The notes: generated by a model from the sequence alone, not told the origin. DNA of 64,000 bases from Bacteroidaceae bacterium (GCA_017534535.1 JAFXVZ010000019.1:124001-188000); one strand, 5' to 3'. Counted from the stretch's first letter, positions 34,489 to 44,645 are shown. Numbers and translations are program-made.

Positions 34489-35880
34489 TTAGATTTTATT
34501 CTTTTCTCGAAGGTGCTCTTCGTACTCTGCCAGTTCGCGTTCGCCGATGTGTGCCAGTCCATAGTGCTCGTCATGCTGTGAAAAGTCAAGCCCTACTTTC
34601 TCACTAAAAGCAGATACTCGCATAGGGATGAGGCTGTCAATGAGCTTGTAACCTAACCAACTCATGGCAAAGGTGTAGACGAATACGATGACGATAGCCA
34701 GCAGATGGTAGAGGAAAATAACAAAACCATCCCATGTACCAGCAATAAGACCTTCTTGAATAAATATACCAGTCAATACCGTTCCGAAAATACCACCTGT
34801 TCCATGTGTTGGGAATACATCAAGGGCATCATCGATACTTGAACGTGAACGCCAATATACGGCGATGTTACAAATTAAAGTAATGACAAACGCAATAAAG
34901 ATGCTTTGGCCCACAGTAACATAGCCAGCCGATGGCGTGATGGCTACCAGACCTACCACACAGCCTACGGCTGCACCCATGGCCGATGGTTTGCGACCAC
35001 GCAAACAGTCGAAGAATATCCACGTCATCATGGCCGTAGCAGAAGCTGTATTTGTGTTCAGGAATGCTTTGATGGCTTGTCCATCAGCATGAAGTGAAGA
35101 ACCTGCATTGAAACCAAACCAACCTAACCACAATAAAGCGGCTCCAAGCAATACAAATGGAATATTGGCAGGTTCGCTCTTACGGGTCTCTGCTTTACGA
35201 CTTCCTAAAAAGATGGCACCCGCCAATGCAGCAACACCAGAAGAAGCATGCACTACGATACCACCAGCAAAATCTACTACCCCCCATTGCATGAACAAAC
35301 CTTCGGGATGCCATGTCATATGAGCCAATGGGCAGTAAATAAAAAAGAAGAAAAACATCATAAAAAACATATAAGCAGAGAACCTGACACGTTCAGCAAA
35401 TGAGCCAGTAATTAGTGATGGTGTAATAATGGCAAACTTCATCTGAAAAAGAGCGAACAGTGCTAAAGGAATAGAGGCCCCACCTAATATATTTCCAGCA
35501 GGTGTTGTATAGACAGCTCCACCTACATTGTTGAACATCGCAAACGAAAGTGGGTTACCTATGATACCGCCGATATCATCTCCGAAACACAAAGAAAAAC
35601 CAACAACCACCCACAACACAGAAATCAGCCCCATGGCTATAAATGACTGCAACATGGTCGAGATAACATTCTTTGCTCCTACCATACCACCATAGAAGAA
35701 CGATAAGCCTGGAGTCATCATCAGCACAAAAATAGTGGCGGTAATCAACCAGGCTACATCAGCCGCGGAGATTACCGACCAGTCACACTCAAACGTAGGC
35801 TCGCCCACGCAAAGTCCTGTAATGGCTATCAATGTCATTGCTGCCATCAGGATTATCCAACGTTTCTTGATTTTCATCAT
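34489..35880 (-). CDS. amt: Ammonium transporter (Amt family), first copy
   Basis: A 463-residue membrane protein with an N-terminal signal-like segment (MMKIKKRWIILMAAMTLIAITG) and eleven further helices. Family motifs: FVLMMTPGLSFFYGGMVGAKN, FAGGIVVHASSGVAALAGA with the conserved pore histidine, LLWLGWFGFNAGS, and FPTHGTGGIFGTVLTGIF with the second histidine. It should form a trimer importing ammonium. The cytoplasmic tail is long (about 45 residues). It is followed after 34 bp by pyrG and preceded, beyond an 80-bp gap with a hairpin, by a small outer-membrane protein. Confidence 0.95.
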   Translation of the reverse strand: MMKIKKRWIILMAAMTLIAITGLCVGEPTFECDWSVISAADVAWLITATIFVLMMTPGLSFFYGGMVGAKNVISTMLQSFIAMGLISVLWVVVGFSLCFGDDIGGIIGNPLSFAMFNNVGGAVYTTPAGNILGGASIPLALFALFQMKFAIITPSLITGSFAERVRFSAYMFFMMFFFFFIYCPLAHMTWHPEGLFMQWGVVDFAGGIVVHASSGVAALAGAIFLGSRKAETRKSEPANIPFVLLGAALLWLGWFGFNAGSSLHADGQAIKAFLNTNTASATAMMTWIFFDCLRGRKPSAMGAAVGCVVGLVAITPSAGYVTVGQSIFIAFVITLICNIAVYWRSRSSIDDALDVFPTHGTGGIFGTVLTGIFIQEGLIAGTWDGFVIFLYHLLAIVIVFVYTFAMSWLGYKLIDSLIPMRVSAFSEKVGLDFSQHDEHYGLAHIGERELAEYEEHLREKNKI

Positions 35881-35919
35881 ATTCTATCTTACATTTATAC
35901 ATTCTTCTATAAAGCCTCT

Positions 35920-35941
35920 TCACCCACACGATGGTGGGTGA
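35920..35941 (-). terminator. Intercistronic hairpin between the outer-membrane protein gene and amt
   Basis: TCACCCAC pairs with GTGGGTGA around a six-base loop; the flanks add weaker pairs. On the minus strand a TTTAT stretch follows after a few bases. It could be a partial terminator or an RNA-stabilising hairpin that separates expression of the two ammonium transporters. Confidence 0.45.
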
Positions 35942-35960
35942 GAGGAGAACCTGGCAAAGA

Positions 35961-36665
35961 TTAAGGTTGCAGCGTAAAACCAAGAACCAAGTAGGCTTTC
36001 TGTGCACAGGGATTGCCTGTCACCTGTCCGAAGATGGGGATGGAGAACGTGTCGGTCACCTTAATCTCTTTCGTGGCCCGGAGTGAAAGGTTGGTGACAG
36101 CGAATCCCGTAGTTCCATAGAAATCAGTGGCAAAGGGGACTGCGCCAGCCGTAGCAGTCCAGTCAACACCGACAAGGCTGAAGGGCACATTTGCCTCGAA
36201 ATAACTGCTATAGGCACGCTTGCCGTCCTTGTTCACGCCGTCGTTGCCGGCGAAGTTGGTGAACCACTGTAATGAGGCAAAACCAAAGTCGTAGCCGATG
36301 TTGGCTTCAAACAGATGATTCGTGCCGTGGGCATCGTATTTGAAGTAGCGGCCTTCTGGGTCGAGTCCTGCACTGAACCAGTAGTCAGTCACACCGATGT
36401 TAAAGCCACCGACGGCATAGCCAAATGTCAGGTCGAACTCCTTCACGTCGTCGGGGTTAGCCAGTCCATAACTGCCCCAGGCTGTCAGACTCATTCCTTT
36501 GTAACCCACGCCAAGAGTTGGCTGAACGGCAGTGCTGCCCAAGTCCTGTCCACGCCAGATATAACTGCTTACGAAATCTCCGCTAATCGTTGTCTCTATC
36601 TTCTCCTGTGCAAGGGTGTTGCTGCTCAGCACCAGTCCCATTGCAAATATAACAATCTTTTTCAT
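35961..36665 (-). CDS. Small outer-membrane barrel protein (TorF-like putative porin)
   Basis: A 234-residue exported protein with signal peptide MKKIVIFAMGLVLSSNTLAQ. The mature part is a series of short amphipathic strands (GDFVSSYIWRGQDLG, VQPTLGVGYKGMSLTAWGSYG, HLFEANIGYDFG) and ends AYLVLGFTLQP, as expected of a small barrel. The motif SSYIWRGQ near the N-terminus is typical of the TorF-type putative porins. It lies between two ammonium transporter genes and may let nitrogen compounds through the outer membrane, but that is context only. By eye it is richer in G and C than the genes further downstream. Confidence 0.75.
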   Translation of the reverse strand: MKKIVIFAMGLVLSSNTLAQEKIETTISGDFVSSYIWRGQDLGSTAVQPTLGVGYKGMSLTAWGSYGLANPDDVKEFDLTFGYAVGGFNIGVTDYWFSAGLDPEGRYFKYDAHGTNHLFEANIGYDFGFASLQWFTNFAGNDGVNKDGKRAYSSYFEANVPFSLVGVDWTATAGAVPFATDFYGTTGFAVTNLSLRATKEIKVTDTFSIPIFGQVTGNPCAQKAYLVLGFTLQP

Positions 36666-36700
36666 ACCTTAAAATTCTACAATCTTTCAATTCTTCAAGT

Positions 36701-37954
36701 TTAGTTATAACAAGCCTCTCCATGTTCATAGATGTCGAGACCTTCTTCTTCGATTCGCTTGTCTACGCGCAGACCATGCAACTTCTTGATGCCATAGAAC
36801 AGGATGAAACCGCAGGCGGCAGCCCAAAGGTCGATGACCAGAATCCCAAAACACTCGGCCCCGAAGAACCCCCAACCATGACCATAGAAAGCACCATTCG
36901 ACGTTGACAGCAAGCCGGTCATCAGTGTGCCGAGAATACCGCAGACACCATGAACACTGGAAGCGCCTACAGGATCGTCAATGTGCAGACGGTGGTCGAT
37001 GAATTCGATGGCATAGACCAGTACCAGACCGCAGACGAGACCAATGATGACGGCTCCTATCGGTGACACAAGGTCACAACCTGCCGTGATGCCCACCAGT
37101 CCGGCCAGCACGCCGTTGAGCGTCAGCGATAGCGACGGCTTGCCATACTTTAGCCACGTCAAGAACAATGTGGCAGTACCGCCGGCAGCGGCTGCTAAGT
37201 TGGTGGTCAGGAACACATGACTGATGGCAATACGGTTCACTTCTCCACTTGCTGCCAACTGAGAACCCGGGTTGAAGCCGAACCAACCGAGCCAAAGAAT
37301 AAAAACGCCTAACGCCGCCATCGTCAGATTATGACCAGGAATAGCGCGGCTCTTGCCGTCCTTGGTGTATTTGCCGATACGAGGACCGAGCGCCATTGCA
37401 CCTATCAATGCCAATACGCCACCTACGCTGTGTACGATAGCAGAACCTGCAAAGTCATGGAAGACATCGCCAAAGGTCGACATCATAAACCCGTCGGCAG
37501 CTTCGTTGCATAGCCAACCACCGCCCCACGTCCAGTGACCCTCGATGGGATAGATGAACAGCGAGATGAAGGCCGAATAAATCAAATACATCGAGAACTT
37601 GGTACGCTCAGCCATAGCACCGCTGACAATCGTCGCTGAGGTAGCACAGAACACCGTCTCAAAAATCAAGAAGCCCTCTACGGGCAGGTCGCCCTTGTAG
37701 AATGAGAGGTCGCCCCAGTTGGGGGTACCAATAAAGCCAGAACCATCGCTGCCGAACATGAATCCGAAGCCGAGCAAGAAAAAGAGTAGCGATCCGAACA
37801 TAAAGTCGACAAAGTTCTTCATCAGGATGTTTGCCGTGTTCTTGCTGCGAGTAAAACCTGCTTCACACAGCGCAAAGCCTGGCTGCATCCAGAAAACCAA
37901 CATGGCTGCCAATAGCATCCATACGGTATCAAGTGATAATCCTATTTCGTTCAT
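36701..37954 (-). CDS. amt: Ammonium transporter (Amt family), second copy
   Basis: A 417-residue membrane protein starting MNEIGLSLDTVWMLLAAMLVF, without the signal-like N-terminus of the other copy. Motifs: FALCEAGFTRSKN, FHDFAGSAIVHSVGGVLALIG with the pore histidine, LWLGWFGFNPGSQLAAS, and SSVHGVCGILGTLMTGLL. Its layout differs enough from the copy at 34.5-35.9 kb to be a separate subfamily rather than a recent duplicate. It directly follows a P-II gene (33 bp), the usual glnK-amt arrangement in which P-II blocks the channel when nitrogen is plentiful. Confidence 0.95.
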   Translation of the reverse strand: MNEIGLSLDTVWMLLAAMLVFWMQPGFALCEAGFTRSKNTANILMKNFVDFMFGSLLFFLLGFGFMFGSDGSGFIGTPNWGDLSFYKGDLPVEGFLIFETVFCATSATIVSGAMAERTKFSMYLIYSAFISLFIYPIEGHWTWGGGWLCNEAADGFMMSTFGDVFHDFAGSAIVHSVGGVLALIGAMALGPRIGKYTKDGKSRAIPGHNLTMAALGVFILWLGWFGFNPGSQLAASGEVNRIAISHVFLTTNLAAAAGGTATLFLTWLKYGKPSLSLTLNGVLAGLVGITAGCDLVSPIGAVIIGLVCGLVLVYAIEFIDHRLHIDDPVGASSVHGVCGILGTLMTGLLSTSNGAFYGHGWGFFGAECFGILVIDLWAAACGFILFYGIKKLHGLRVDKRIEEEGLDIYEHGEACYN

Positions 37955-37987
37955 ATCTTAAAAGTCTTTGTGTTGTTGTGTTATCCA

Positions 37988-38335
37988 TTATTTCTTATCT
38001 CTCAAAACGGTATCGCCATTTTCGCCTGTGCGAATCGACCATGTATCTATCATTTCGCTTACGAAGATGCGTCCATCACCAATCTCACCCGTGTGTGCCA
38101 CTTTCAGGATGACCTTCACCGTAGGCTCCACAAACTGATCGCGACAGACGATGGTCAGTGCCACACGCTCAATCACATCAGTCGAGTATTGCACGCCACG
38201 ATAAATGCGCTCCTGCCTGCTCTGCCCAATGCCATGAACATTATGGTACTCAAACCAGTCGATGTCCGACTGCAGCAGAGCCTCCTTGACCTCCTCAAAT
38301 TTGGTTTTACGGATAATTGCTTCAATCCTTTTCAT
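37988..38335 (-). CDS. glnK: P-II family nitrogen regulator
   Basis: A 115-residue trimeric signalling protein sensing 2-oxoglutarate and ATP/ADP. MKRIEAIIRKTKFEEVKEAL is the usual first strand and helix. The T-loop is present (GIGQSRQERIYRGVQY) with the tyrosine at the uridylylation-type position. The C-terminal part has VAHTGEIGDGRIFVSEM, corresponding to the TGKIGDGKIF B-loop. Direct neighbourhood with amt makes channel regulation its likely job. No glnD or glnE was seen in the window. It is the first gene of the minus-strand nitrogen operon. Confidence 0.93.
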   Translation of the reverse strand: MKRIEAIIRKTKFEEVKEALLQSDIDWFEYHNVHGIGQSRQERIYRGVQYSTDVIERVALTIVCRDQFVEPTVKVILKVAHTGEIGDGRIFVSEMIDTWSIRTGENGDTVLRDKK

Positions 38336-38388
38336 ACTTTTTACCTTTTTAATTAATACTTATGTGTCATCTTGAAAGCTTTCGGAGG

Positions 38389-38419
38389 CAAAGTTATTAT
38401 GTATTATCAGCAGCACAAA
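38389..38419 (-). promoter_or_regulatory. Canonical promoter (TTTG-19 bp-TAACTTTG) of the glnK-amt operon
   Basis: On the minus strand the -33 TTTG (38416-38419) and the -7 TAACTTTG (38389-38396) match consensus with exact 19-bp spacing. The predicted leader is about 48 bases. It lies 180 bp from the gltB promoter on the other strand, so a shared regulator could act on both from the AT-rich middle of the 312-bp gap (38336-38647). Confidence 0.7.
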
Positions 38420-38598
38420 ATAGATGCTTTTATTTTGATTGTTAAAAACCAATCATAGTAACAGTTTGTAAGCCACAAATCAAAATTTGATAATATTATA
38501 TTAGCAAAATGTCTATAGTTTGTTGCAAATTGTAAGAATGACAAAAATTGAAGATGTAAAAAGGTCACCTAATCATTTAAGTTTATTTCTTTTTGATA

Positions 38599-38606
38599 TA
38601 ACTTTG
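38599..38606 (+). promoter_or_regulatory. -7 box (TAACTTTG) of gltB
   Basis: An exact TAnnTTTG match, with a TTTA at 38576-38579 in place of the -33 TTTG, 19 bp upstream. It predicts a leader of about 35 bases before the gltB ATG. Confidence 0.5.
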
Positions 38607-38647
38607 CAACAAAATTCAAACATATTGAATAGTATTTTTCGGATATT

Positions 38648-41600
38648 ATGACAAAATGTAAAAATCAAAATCAAGAAAAAGGGCTCTACCAACAGGCATA
38701 TGAGCACGATGCTTGTGGCGTAGGTATGGTGGTAAATATCCATGGGAACAAGAGCCACGAACTAGTAGATAATGCATTGAAGGTACTTGAGAATATGGAG
38801 CACCGTGGTGCAGAAACACGCGACAAGACTGGCGATGGTGCAGGCATTATGGTGCAGATTCCCCACGAGTTTATTCTTTTACAAGGTATTCCTGTTCCAG
38901 AAAAAGGGAAGTATGGTACAGGCCTAGTATTTCTTCCAAAAGAAGAAAAAACCCAACAGGCAATCCTAAGTGTCATGATTGAGGAAATAGAACGCGAAGG
39001 CTTACAGTTGATGCATCTTCGGTCTGTTCCTACTAACCCCGAGGTACTTGGGGCTGCCGCTCGTGAAGTAGAACCTGATATCAAACAAATATTCGTAACT
39101 GGTGTCAGCGATGAAGATGTCCCTGTATTTGAACGCATCTTATATAAGGTCCGTAAAAAGATTGAAAACCACATTCATCATATAGATTTTTACATCTGCT
39201 CACTGTCAAATAAGAACATTATCTATAAAGGTATGCTCACCAGCGGGCAGCTACGGAGGTACTTCCCAGACTTGTCAAATCCTTACTTTACAAGTGGATT
39301 GGCACTGGTGCACTCCCGTTTCAGTACTAACACATTTCCTACTTGGTCGTTAGCCCAGCCTTTCCGCTTGCTGGCACACAACGGAGAGATTAATACCATT
39401 CGCGGCAATCGCGGTTGGATGAAAGCCAGAGAGAGCGTGCTAAGCAGCGAAGCGCTGGGCAACATCAAGGAGCTACGCCCTATTGTACAGGAAGGCATGA
39501 GTGATTCTGCAAGCCTTGACAATGTGTTTGAATTCTTGATAATGAGTGGTTTGACACTGCCTCAAGCAATGGCAATACTGGTACCTGAGAGTTTCAACGA
39601 CAAGAACCCCATCAGCGAAGACTTGAAAGCTTTCTATGAATACCATTCAATATTAATGGAACCATGGGATGGCCCTGCTGCTCTTTTATTCTCGGATGGG
39701 CGGTATGCTGGAGGTATGCTTGACAGAAACGGTCTGCGTCCCAGTCGCTACACCATTACTAAACAAGGAATGATGGTAGTTGCATCAGAAGTAGGTGTGA
39801 TGGATTTCGAACCTGGCGACGTGGTAAGCAAAGGTCGCCTACAACCAGGGAAAATTCTGCTCATTGACACGCAGGAGGGTAAGATTTACTATGATGGTGA
39901 AATCAAGGAACAATTGGCCAAGGCACATCCTTATCAGAAGTGGTTGAATGAGAACCGTGTACAACTAGAGAAGTTAAAAAGCGGTCGCCATGTGGACAAT
40001 GGTGTAAAAGACCTAGAATGTAAGTTGGTGAATTTCGGCTACGGGCAAGAGGATATCGATCGTATTATTGTGCCGATGGCCACAGTTGCTCAGGAACCCG
40101 TTTCAGCAATGGGTAACGACACACCACTGGCTGTTATAAGTGACCGTCCTCAATTATTCTTCAATTATTTCCGGCAACAGTTCGCTCAGGTAACAAACCC
40201 TGCCATCGACCCCATCCGCGAGGAATTGGTAATGAGCTTAACGGAATATATTGGAGCTGTGGGTACAAACATACTGACGCCAGACGCTAGTAACTGCAAG
40301 ATGGTGCGTTTGCCACAACCCGTACTAACTAACACTCAACTTGACATCTTATGCAACATCCGCTATAAGGGGTTCAAAACGAAGAAACTTTCTATTCTAT
40401 TTAATGCAAATCGTGGAGAGAATGGACTACACCAAGCCCTCGACGATCTATGTAAGGAGGCAGAATCATGCGTTGATGAAGGAGTTAACTACATCATTCT
40501 TTCTGATCGTGACATTGACGAACAACATGCTGCCATCCCATCACTGCTGGCCGTATCTGCAGTCCACCACTACCTAATCAGTGTGGGTAAGCGTGTACAG
40601 ACTGCCCTCATTGTAGAAAGTGGCGAGATACGAGAGACGATGCATGCTGCATTGTTGCTTGGCTATGGTGCTTCAGCTTTGTGCCCATATATGACCTTTG
40701 CCATCTTGGATGATCTGGTGAAAAAAGGGAAGATCCAAGAAGAATATTCCACTGCAGAAAAGAACTACATCAAAGCAGTAGACAAAGGATTGAAGAAAAT
40801 TATGTCAAAAATGGGCATATCCACCATTCGCTCGTACCGAGGAGCGAAGATTTTCGAAAGTATCGGACTTAGCGAAGATTTACTCAGGAGATACTTTGGT
40901 ACAGAAGTAAGTACCATTGGTGGTATAGGTTTGAAAGAGATTGCACGTGATGCAAAACGTATGCATGATGCAGCCATGAAACATACTTTCTTACAAAACC
41001 AAGGTCAATTCTCATGGCGTAAGGACGGTATCTTGCATGCTTGGAATCCAGAGACTATAGCTAACCTGCAATTAGCCACAAGATTGGGTAGCTATAAGAA
41101 GTTTAAAGAGTGGGCTGCTATGGTCGATAAAAAAGAGAGCCCTATCTTCATTCGCGACTTCTTAGGTTGGAAAAAAGCAGCCAAGCCTACGCCTCTCGAA
41201 GAAGTGGAACCTGTTGAAAGCATTGTAAAGCACTTTGTAACTGGTGCCATGAGCTTTGGAGCACTGAGCATAGAGGCCCACGAGGCACTGGCCATTGCTA
41301 TGAATAAGCTAGGCACCAGAAGTAACACAGGTGAAGGTGGAGAAGACAATGTACGTTACCATACCGAGGTAGATGGTGTCTCACTATCAAGTAAGACAAA
41401 ACAGATAGCCAGTGGACGTTTTGGCGTGACCGCCGAATATTTAGTAAATGCTGAGGAGATACAAATCAAAGTGGCACAAGGTGCTAAACCTGGAGAAGGT
41501 GGACAGTTGCCAGGTTTCAAGGTGAATGATATCATTGCGAAAACACGCAACGCCATCCCTGGCATTTCGCTTATCTCTCCTCCTCCCCATCATGATATAT

Positions 41601-43141
41601 ACAGCATTGAGGATTTGGCTCAGCTGATATTTGATCTAAAAAATATCAACCCTACTGCTGCAGTAAGCGTGAAACTCGTAGCTGAAAGTGGTGTAGGAAC
41701 CATTGCTGCCGGCGTGGCAAAAGCCAAAGCCGACCTCATCGTCATCAGTGGAGCCGAGGGTGGCACAGGTGCTTCACCAGCCAGTTCCATAAGGTTTGCC
41801 GGCATTTCACCTGAAATCGGTTTGGCAGAAACACAGCAAACACTTGTCATAAATAGTCTTCGCAATCAAGTACGCCTTCAGACCGATGGACAATTGAAAA
41901 CAGCCAAAGACGTCATTATCATGGCGATGCTTGGAGCTGATGAGTTTTCATTTGGCACCTTGCCGCTGATAGTATTGGGTTGTGTAATGATGCGCAAATG
42001 CAATACCAATACTTGCCCCATGGGTGTAGCGACACAGAACCCTGTATTGCGCAAACATTTTCAAGGACATGCCGATTATGTAGTAAACTTCTTTACTTTT
42101 TTGGCAGAGCATGTACGTGAGTATCTATCAGAAATAGGAGTTCATAGCCTAAAGGAAATCATTGGTCACACGGAACTCATTGAGGTAAACACCATCAATT
42201 CAACAGAGAAGCAGAAAACCATTGACTTCGAACGTTTGTTGCATCAGCCAGCAACTGACAAACCTTTATATTGGGACAGGGGGCAGTTTACTAAAGTAAA
42301 TGGCGTGAAAGACGAAGAGATAATAAAAGCTGCCAAGAACGCCATCGACACACAAGAAGAGATAACACTCGATTATGCCATCAAGAATACAGACAGAGCA
42401 GTAACAACGATGCTCAGTGGCATCATCGCCAAGAAATACGGCGAGACAGGATTGCCCGACAGTACAATCAATATCAAGTTCAAGGGTTCAGCAGGCCAGA
42501 GCTTTGGCGCCTTTGCAGTTCGTGGCATCAACCTCAAACTGGAGGGTGAGTGTAATGACTACTTCGGCAAAGGGCTTTCGGGGGGTCGAATCAGCATCTT
42601 GCCACCTGCTCGCAGTAGCAATGTCTTCAAAGCAGAAGATAACATCATTGCAGGTAATACAGGCCTCTATGGTGCTACCTCTGGCGAGCTCTATATCAAT
42701 GGTAAAGTGGGCGAACGTTTTGCAGTTCGTAATTCAGGTGCTATAGCTGTCATTGAAGGTGCTGGCGACCATTGTTGCGAGTATATGACAGGTGGCCGTG
42801 TTGTGGTGCTTGGAGAAACAGGGCGCAACTTCGCTGCGGGTATGAGTGGTGGATTAGCATACGTTTATGACCGTAACCACACTTTTGATTACTATTGCAA
42901 TATGGATATGGTAGAACTCTCATTGGTAGAGGACAGCGTCAGTCGTAAAGAACTTCTTGAACTGATTCGCCAGCATTACCTGCATACAGGCTCTGCATTA
43001 GCAGGCCGCATGCTAGACAATTTCTCTAAATATGTTGACGATTTTATTCAGGTAGTGCCTATCGAGTACAAACGAGTATTAGAGGAAGAGAAGATGGCAC
43101 GTCTGCATGAGAAGATTGCCGATATCCAACGCGATTATTAA
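38648..43141 (+). CDS. gltB: Glutamate synthase large subunit
   Basis: A 1497-residue enzyme that makes two glutamates from glutamine and 2-oxoglutarate. A 22-residue propeptide precedes the catalytic Cys23 (HDACGVGMVVNIHGN) of the class II glutaminase domain, which also has HSRFSTNTFPTWSLAQPFR. A central domain follows. The FMN-binding synthase domain has FVTGAMSFGALSIEAHEA, GEGGED and SGAEGGTGASPASS, with cysteines in MRKCNTNTCPMGVATQ for the iron-sulphur cluster. The C-terminal beta-helix domain has the usual repeats (GNTGLYGATSGELYINGK). The small subunit gene follows after 21 bp. Confidence 0.97.
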   Translation: MTKCKNQNQEKGLYQQAYEHDACGVGMVVNIHGNKSHELVDNALKVLENMEHRGAETRDKTGDGAGIMVQIPHEFILLQGIPVPEKGKYGTGLVFLPKEEKTQQAILSVMIEEIEREGLQLMHLRSVPTNPEVLGAAAREVEPDIKQIFVTGVSDEDVPVFERILYKVRKKIENHIHHIDFYICSLSNKNIIYKGMLTSGQLRRYFPDLSNPYFTSGLALVHSRFSTNTFPTWSLAQPFRLLAHNGEINTIRGNRGWMKARESVLSSEALGNIKELRPIVQEGMSDSASLDNVFEFLIMSGLTLPQAMAILVPESFNDKNPISEDLKAFYEYHSILMEPWDGPAALLFSDGRYAGGMLDRNGLRPSRYTITKQGMMVVASEVGVMDFEPGDVVSKGRLQPGKILLIDTQEGKIYYDGEIKEQLAKAHPYQKWLNENRVQLEKLKSGRHVDNGVKDLECKLVNFGYGQEDIDRIIVPMATVAQEPVSAMGNDTPLAVISDRPQLFFNYFRQQFAQVTNPAIDPIREELVMSLTEYIGAVGTNILTPDASNCKMVRLPQPVLTNTQLDILCNIRYKGFKTKKLSILFNANRGENGLHQALDDLCKEAESCVDEGVNYIILSDRDIDEQHAAIPSLLAVSAVHHYLISVGKRVQTALIVESGEIRETMHAALLLGYGASALCPYMTFAILDDLVKKGKIQEEYSTAEKNYIKAVDKGLKKIMSKMGISTIRSYRGAKIFESIGLSEDLLRRYFGTEVSTIGGIGLKEIARDAKRMHDAAMKHTFLQNQGQFSWRKDGILHAWNPETIANLQLATRLGSYKKFKEWAAMVDKKESPIFIRDFLGWKKAAKPTPLEEVEPVESIVKHFVTGAMSFGALSIEAHEALAIAMNKLGTRSNTGEGGEDNVRYHTEVDGVSLSSKTKQIASGRFGVTAEYLVNAEEIQIKVAQGAKPGEGGQLPGFKVNDIIAKTRNAIPGISLISPPPHHDIYSIEDLAQLIFDLKNINPTAAVSVKLVAESGVGTIAAGVAKAKADLIVISGAEGGTGASPASSIRFAGISPEIGLAETQQTLVINSLRNQVRLQTDGQLKTAKDVIIMAMLGADEFSFGTLPLIVLGCVMMRKCNTNTCPMGVATQNPVLRKHFQGHADYVVNFFTFLAEHVREYLSEIGVHSLKEIIGHTELIEVNTINSTEKQKTIDFERLLHQPATDKPLYWDRGQFTKVNGVKDEEIIKAAKNAIDTQEEITLDYAIKNTDRAVTTMLSGIIAKKYGETGLPDSTINIKFKGSAGQSFGAFAVRGINLKLEGECNDYFGKGLSGGRISILPPARSSNVFKAEDNIIAGNTGLYGATSGELYINGKVGERFAVRNSGAIAVIEGAGDHCCEYMTGGRVVVLGETGRNFAAGMSGGLAYVYDRNHTFDYYCNMDMVELSLVEDSVSRKELLELIRQHYLHTGSALAGRMLDNFSKYVDDFIQVVPIEYKRVLEEEKMARLHEKIADIQRDY

Positions 43142-43162
43142 TTGTCATTATCAATTATTATT

Positions 43163-44530
43163 ATGGGAAATCCAAAAGCATTTTTAGAGATACACCGCCA
43201 GGAAGCAGGTTACCGTCCTATACACGATAGAATCCTTGATTTCGGAGAGGTAGAACAGACGCTCAACACTCGCGAGCGCAAATTACAAGCAAGCCGTTGC
43301 ATGGATTGTGGCGTGCCATTCTGCCATTGGGCCTGCCCACTAGGCAATAAAGCACCCGAGTGGAATGATGCACTTTACAAAGGTGACTGGGAGTTGGCAT
43401 ACCGTTTACTTTCTAATACCAATCCTTTTCCCGAATTCACAGGGAGAATTTGTCCTGCCCTCTGTGAGAAAGCATGTGTGTTAAATCGATTTAATCACGA
43501 GCCAACAACTAATCGTGAGGATGAGGCTGCCATTACAGAGATGGCTTTCCAAGAAGGATATATTCAACCACGCACTGATATTGTCAGAAATGGCAAGAAA
43601 GTTGCTATTATTGGCGCCGGCCCTGCAGGACTTGCAGCAGCAAACGACTTAAACCTGTTGGGTTATCATGTTACAGTATTTGACAAGAATGAAGCGGCTG
43701 GAGGTTTGTTACGCTATGGAATCCCCAATTTCAAGCTGAACAAGGCTCTAATCAATCGCCGCCTGAAATTATTAGAAGAAGAAGGCATTCTGTTTAAATA
43801 TAACCAGCAGATATCTCTTACTTCAGACATCAACCATCTCGCTACAGAATACGATGCCATAGTCATCGCCACCGGCACCCCCACAGCTCGTGACCTCAAC
43901 ATCCCAGGCCGTGAGCTAAAGGGTGTTCATTTAGCGCTTGAATTATTGAGTCAGCAAAACCGCATTCTTGCCGGCATGGAGTTTTCTAAAGCGGAACGAA
44001 TTAGTGCCAAAGGAAAGGATGTACTAGTTATTGGTGGCGGTGATACAGGTTCCGATTGTATTGGTACAGCCCATCGCCAAGGATGCAAAAGTGTTACTCA
44101 GATTGAAATTATGCCAAAACCCGTTGAAGGTCCTGATGATCCACAGAACCCCTGGCCCAACTGGCCTCGCACGCTGAAAACCACTTCGTCGCACGAAGAG
44201 GGTTGTACACGTCGCTGGAATATCAATACCCTTGAATTCATCGGCAAAAATGGTCATCTGACAGGAGTACGCATACAGGAGATTGATTGGCAACAAAATC
44301 CTGAAGGTGGCCGGCCCATTATGGTTGAGAAGGGTAAGCCAGAAATCATAAAAGCCGAACTCGTGCTCTTAGCCATGGGCTTCCTAAAACCTGAGCATCC
44401 ACAGTATCCTGAAAATGTCCTTATCTGTGGAGATGCAGCCAATGGTGCTTCACTTGTTGTACGAGCTTTGGCTAGTGGTCGTCAGGCAGCCATAAGAGTT
44501 GATGAATGTCTCAAGGTAATTAGCAAATAG
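43163..44530 (+). CDS. gltD: Glutamate synthase small subunit
   Basis: A 455-residue flavoprotein passing electrons from NAD(P)H to the large subunit. The ATG at 43163 (MGNPKAFLEIHRQEAGYRP) is chosen over an in-frame TTG at 43142. Cysteines in ASRCMDCGVPFCHWACPLGN and CPALCEKACVLN form the N-terminal iron-sulphur region. Two nucleotide-binding folds are seen: VAIIGAGPAGLAAANDL for FAD and VLVIGGGDTGSDCIGTA for NAD(P)H. GDAANGASLVVRALASGRQAA near the end is typical. An AT-rich inverted repeat (AATAGTAAT/ATTACTATT, 44526-44555) overlaps the stop codon and may serve as a weak terminator. Confidence 0.96.
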   Translation: MGNPKAFLEIHRQEAGYRPIHDRILDFGEVEQTLNTRERKLQASRCMDCGVPFCHWACPLGNKAPEWNDALYKGDWELAYRLLSNTNPFPEFTGRICPALCEKACVLNRFNHEPTTNREDEAAITEMAFQEGYIQPRTDIVRNGKKVAIIGAGPAGLAAANDLNLLGYHVTVFDKNEAAGGLLRYGIPNFKLNKALINRRLKLLEEEGILFKYNQQISLTSDINHLATEYDAIVIATGTPTARDLNIPGRELKGVHLALELLSQQNRILAGMEFSKAERISAKGKDVLVIGGGDTGSDCIGTAHRQGCKSVTQIEIMPKPVEGPDDPQNPWPNWPRTLKTTSSHEEGCTRRWNINTLEFIGKNGHLTGVRIQEIDWQQNPEGGRPIMVEKGKPEIIKAELVLLAMGFLKPEHPQYPENVLICGDAANGASLVVRALASGRQAAIRVDECLKVISK

Positions 44531-44645
44531 TAATAAATCGACGTAAATTACTATTGATTATATGACAAATTGAAAGATAAAGTATGGATTATAGTAATAA
44601 TGCGGAGAAATGTTTGGCACTATAAAACAAAAAGTGGCTAGAAGT

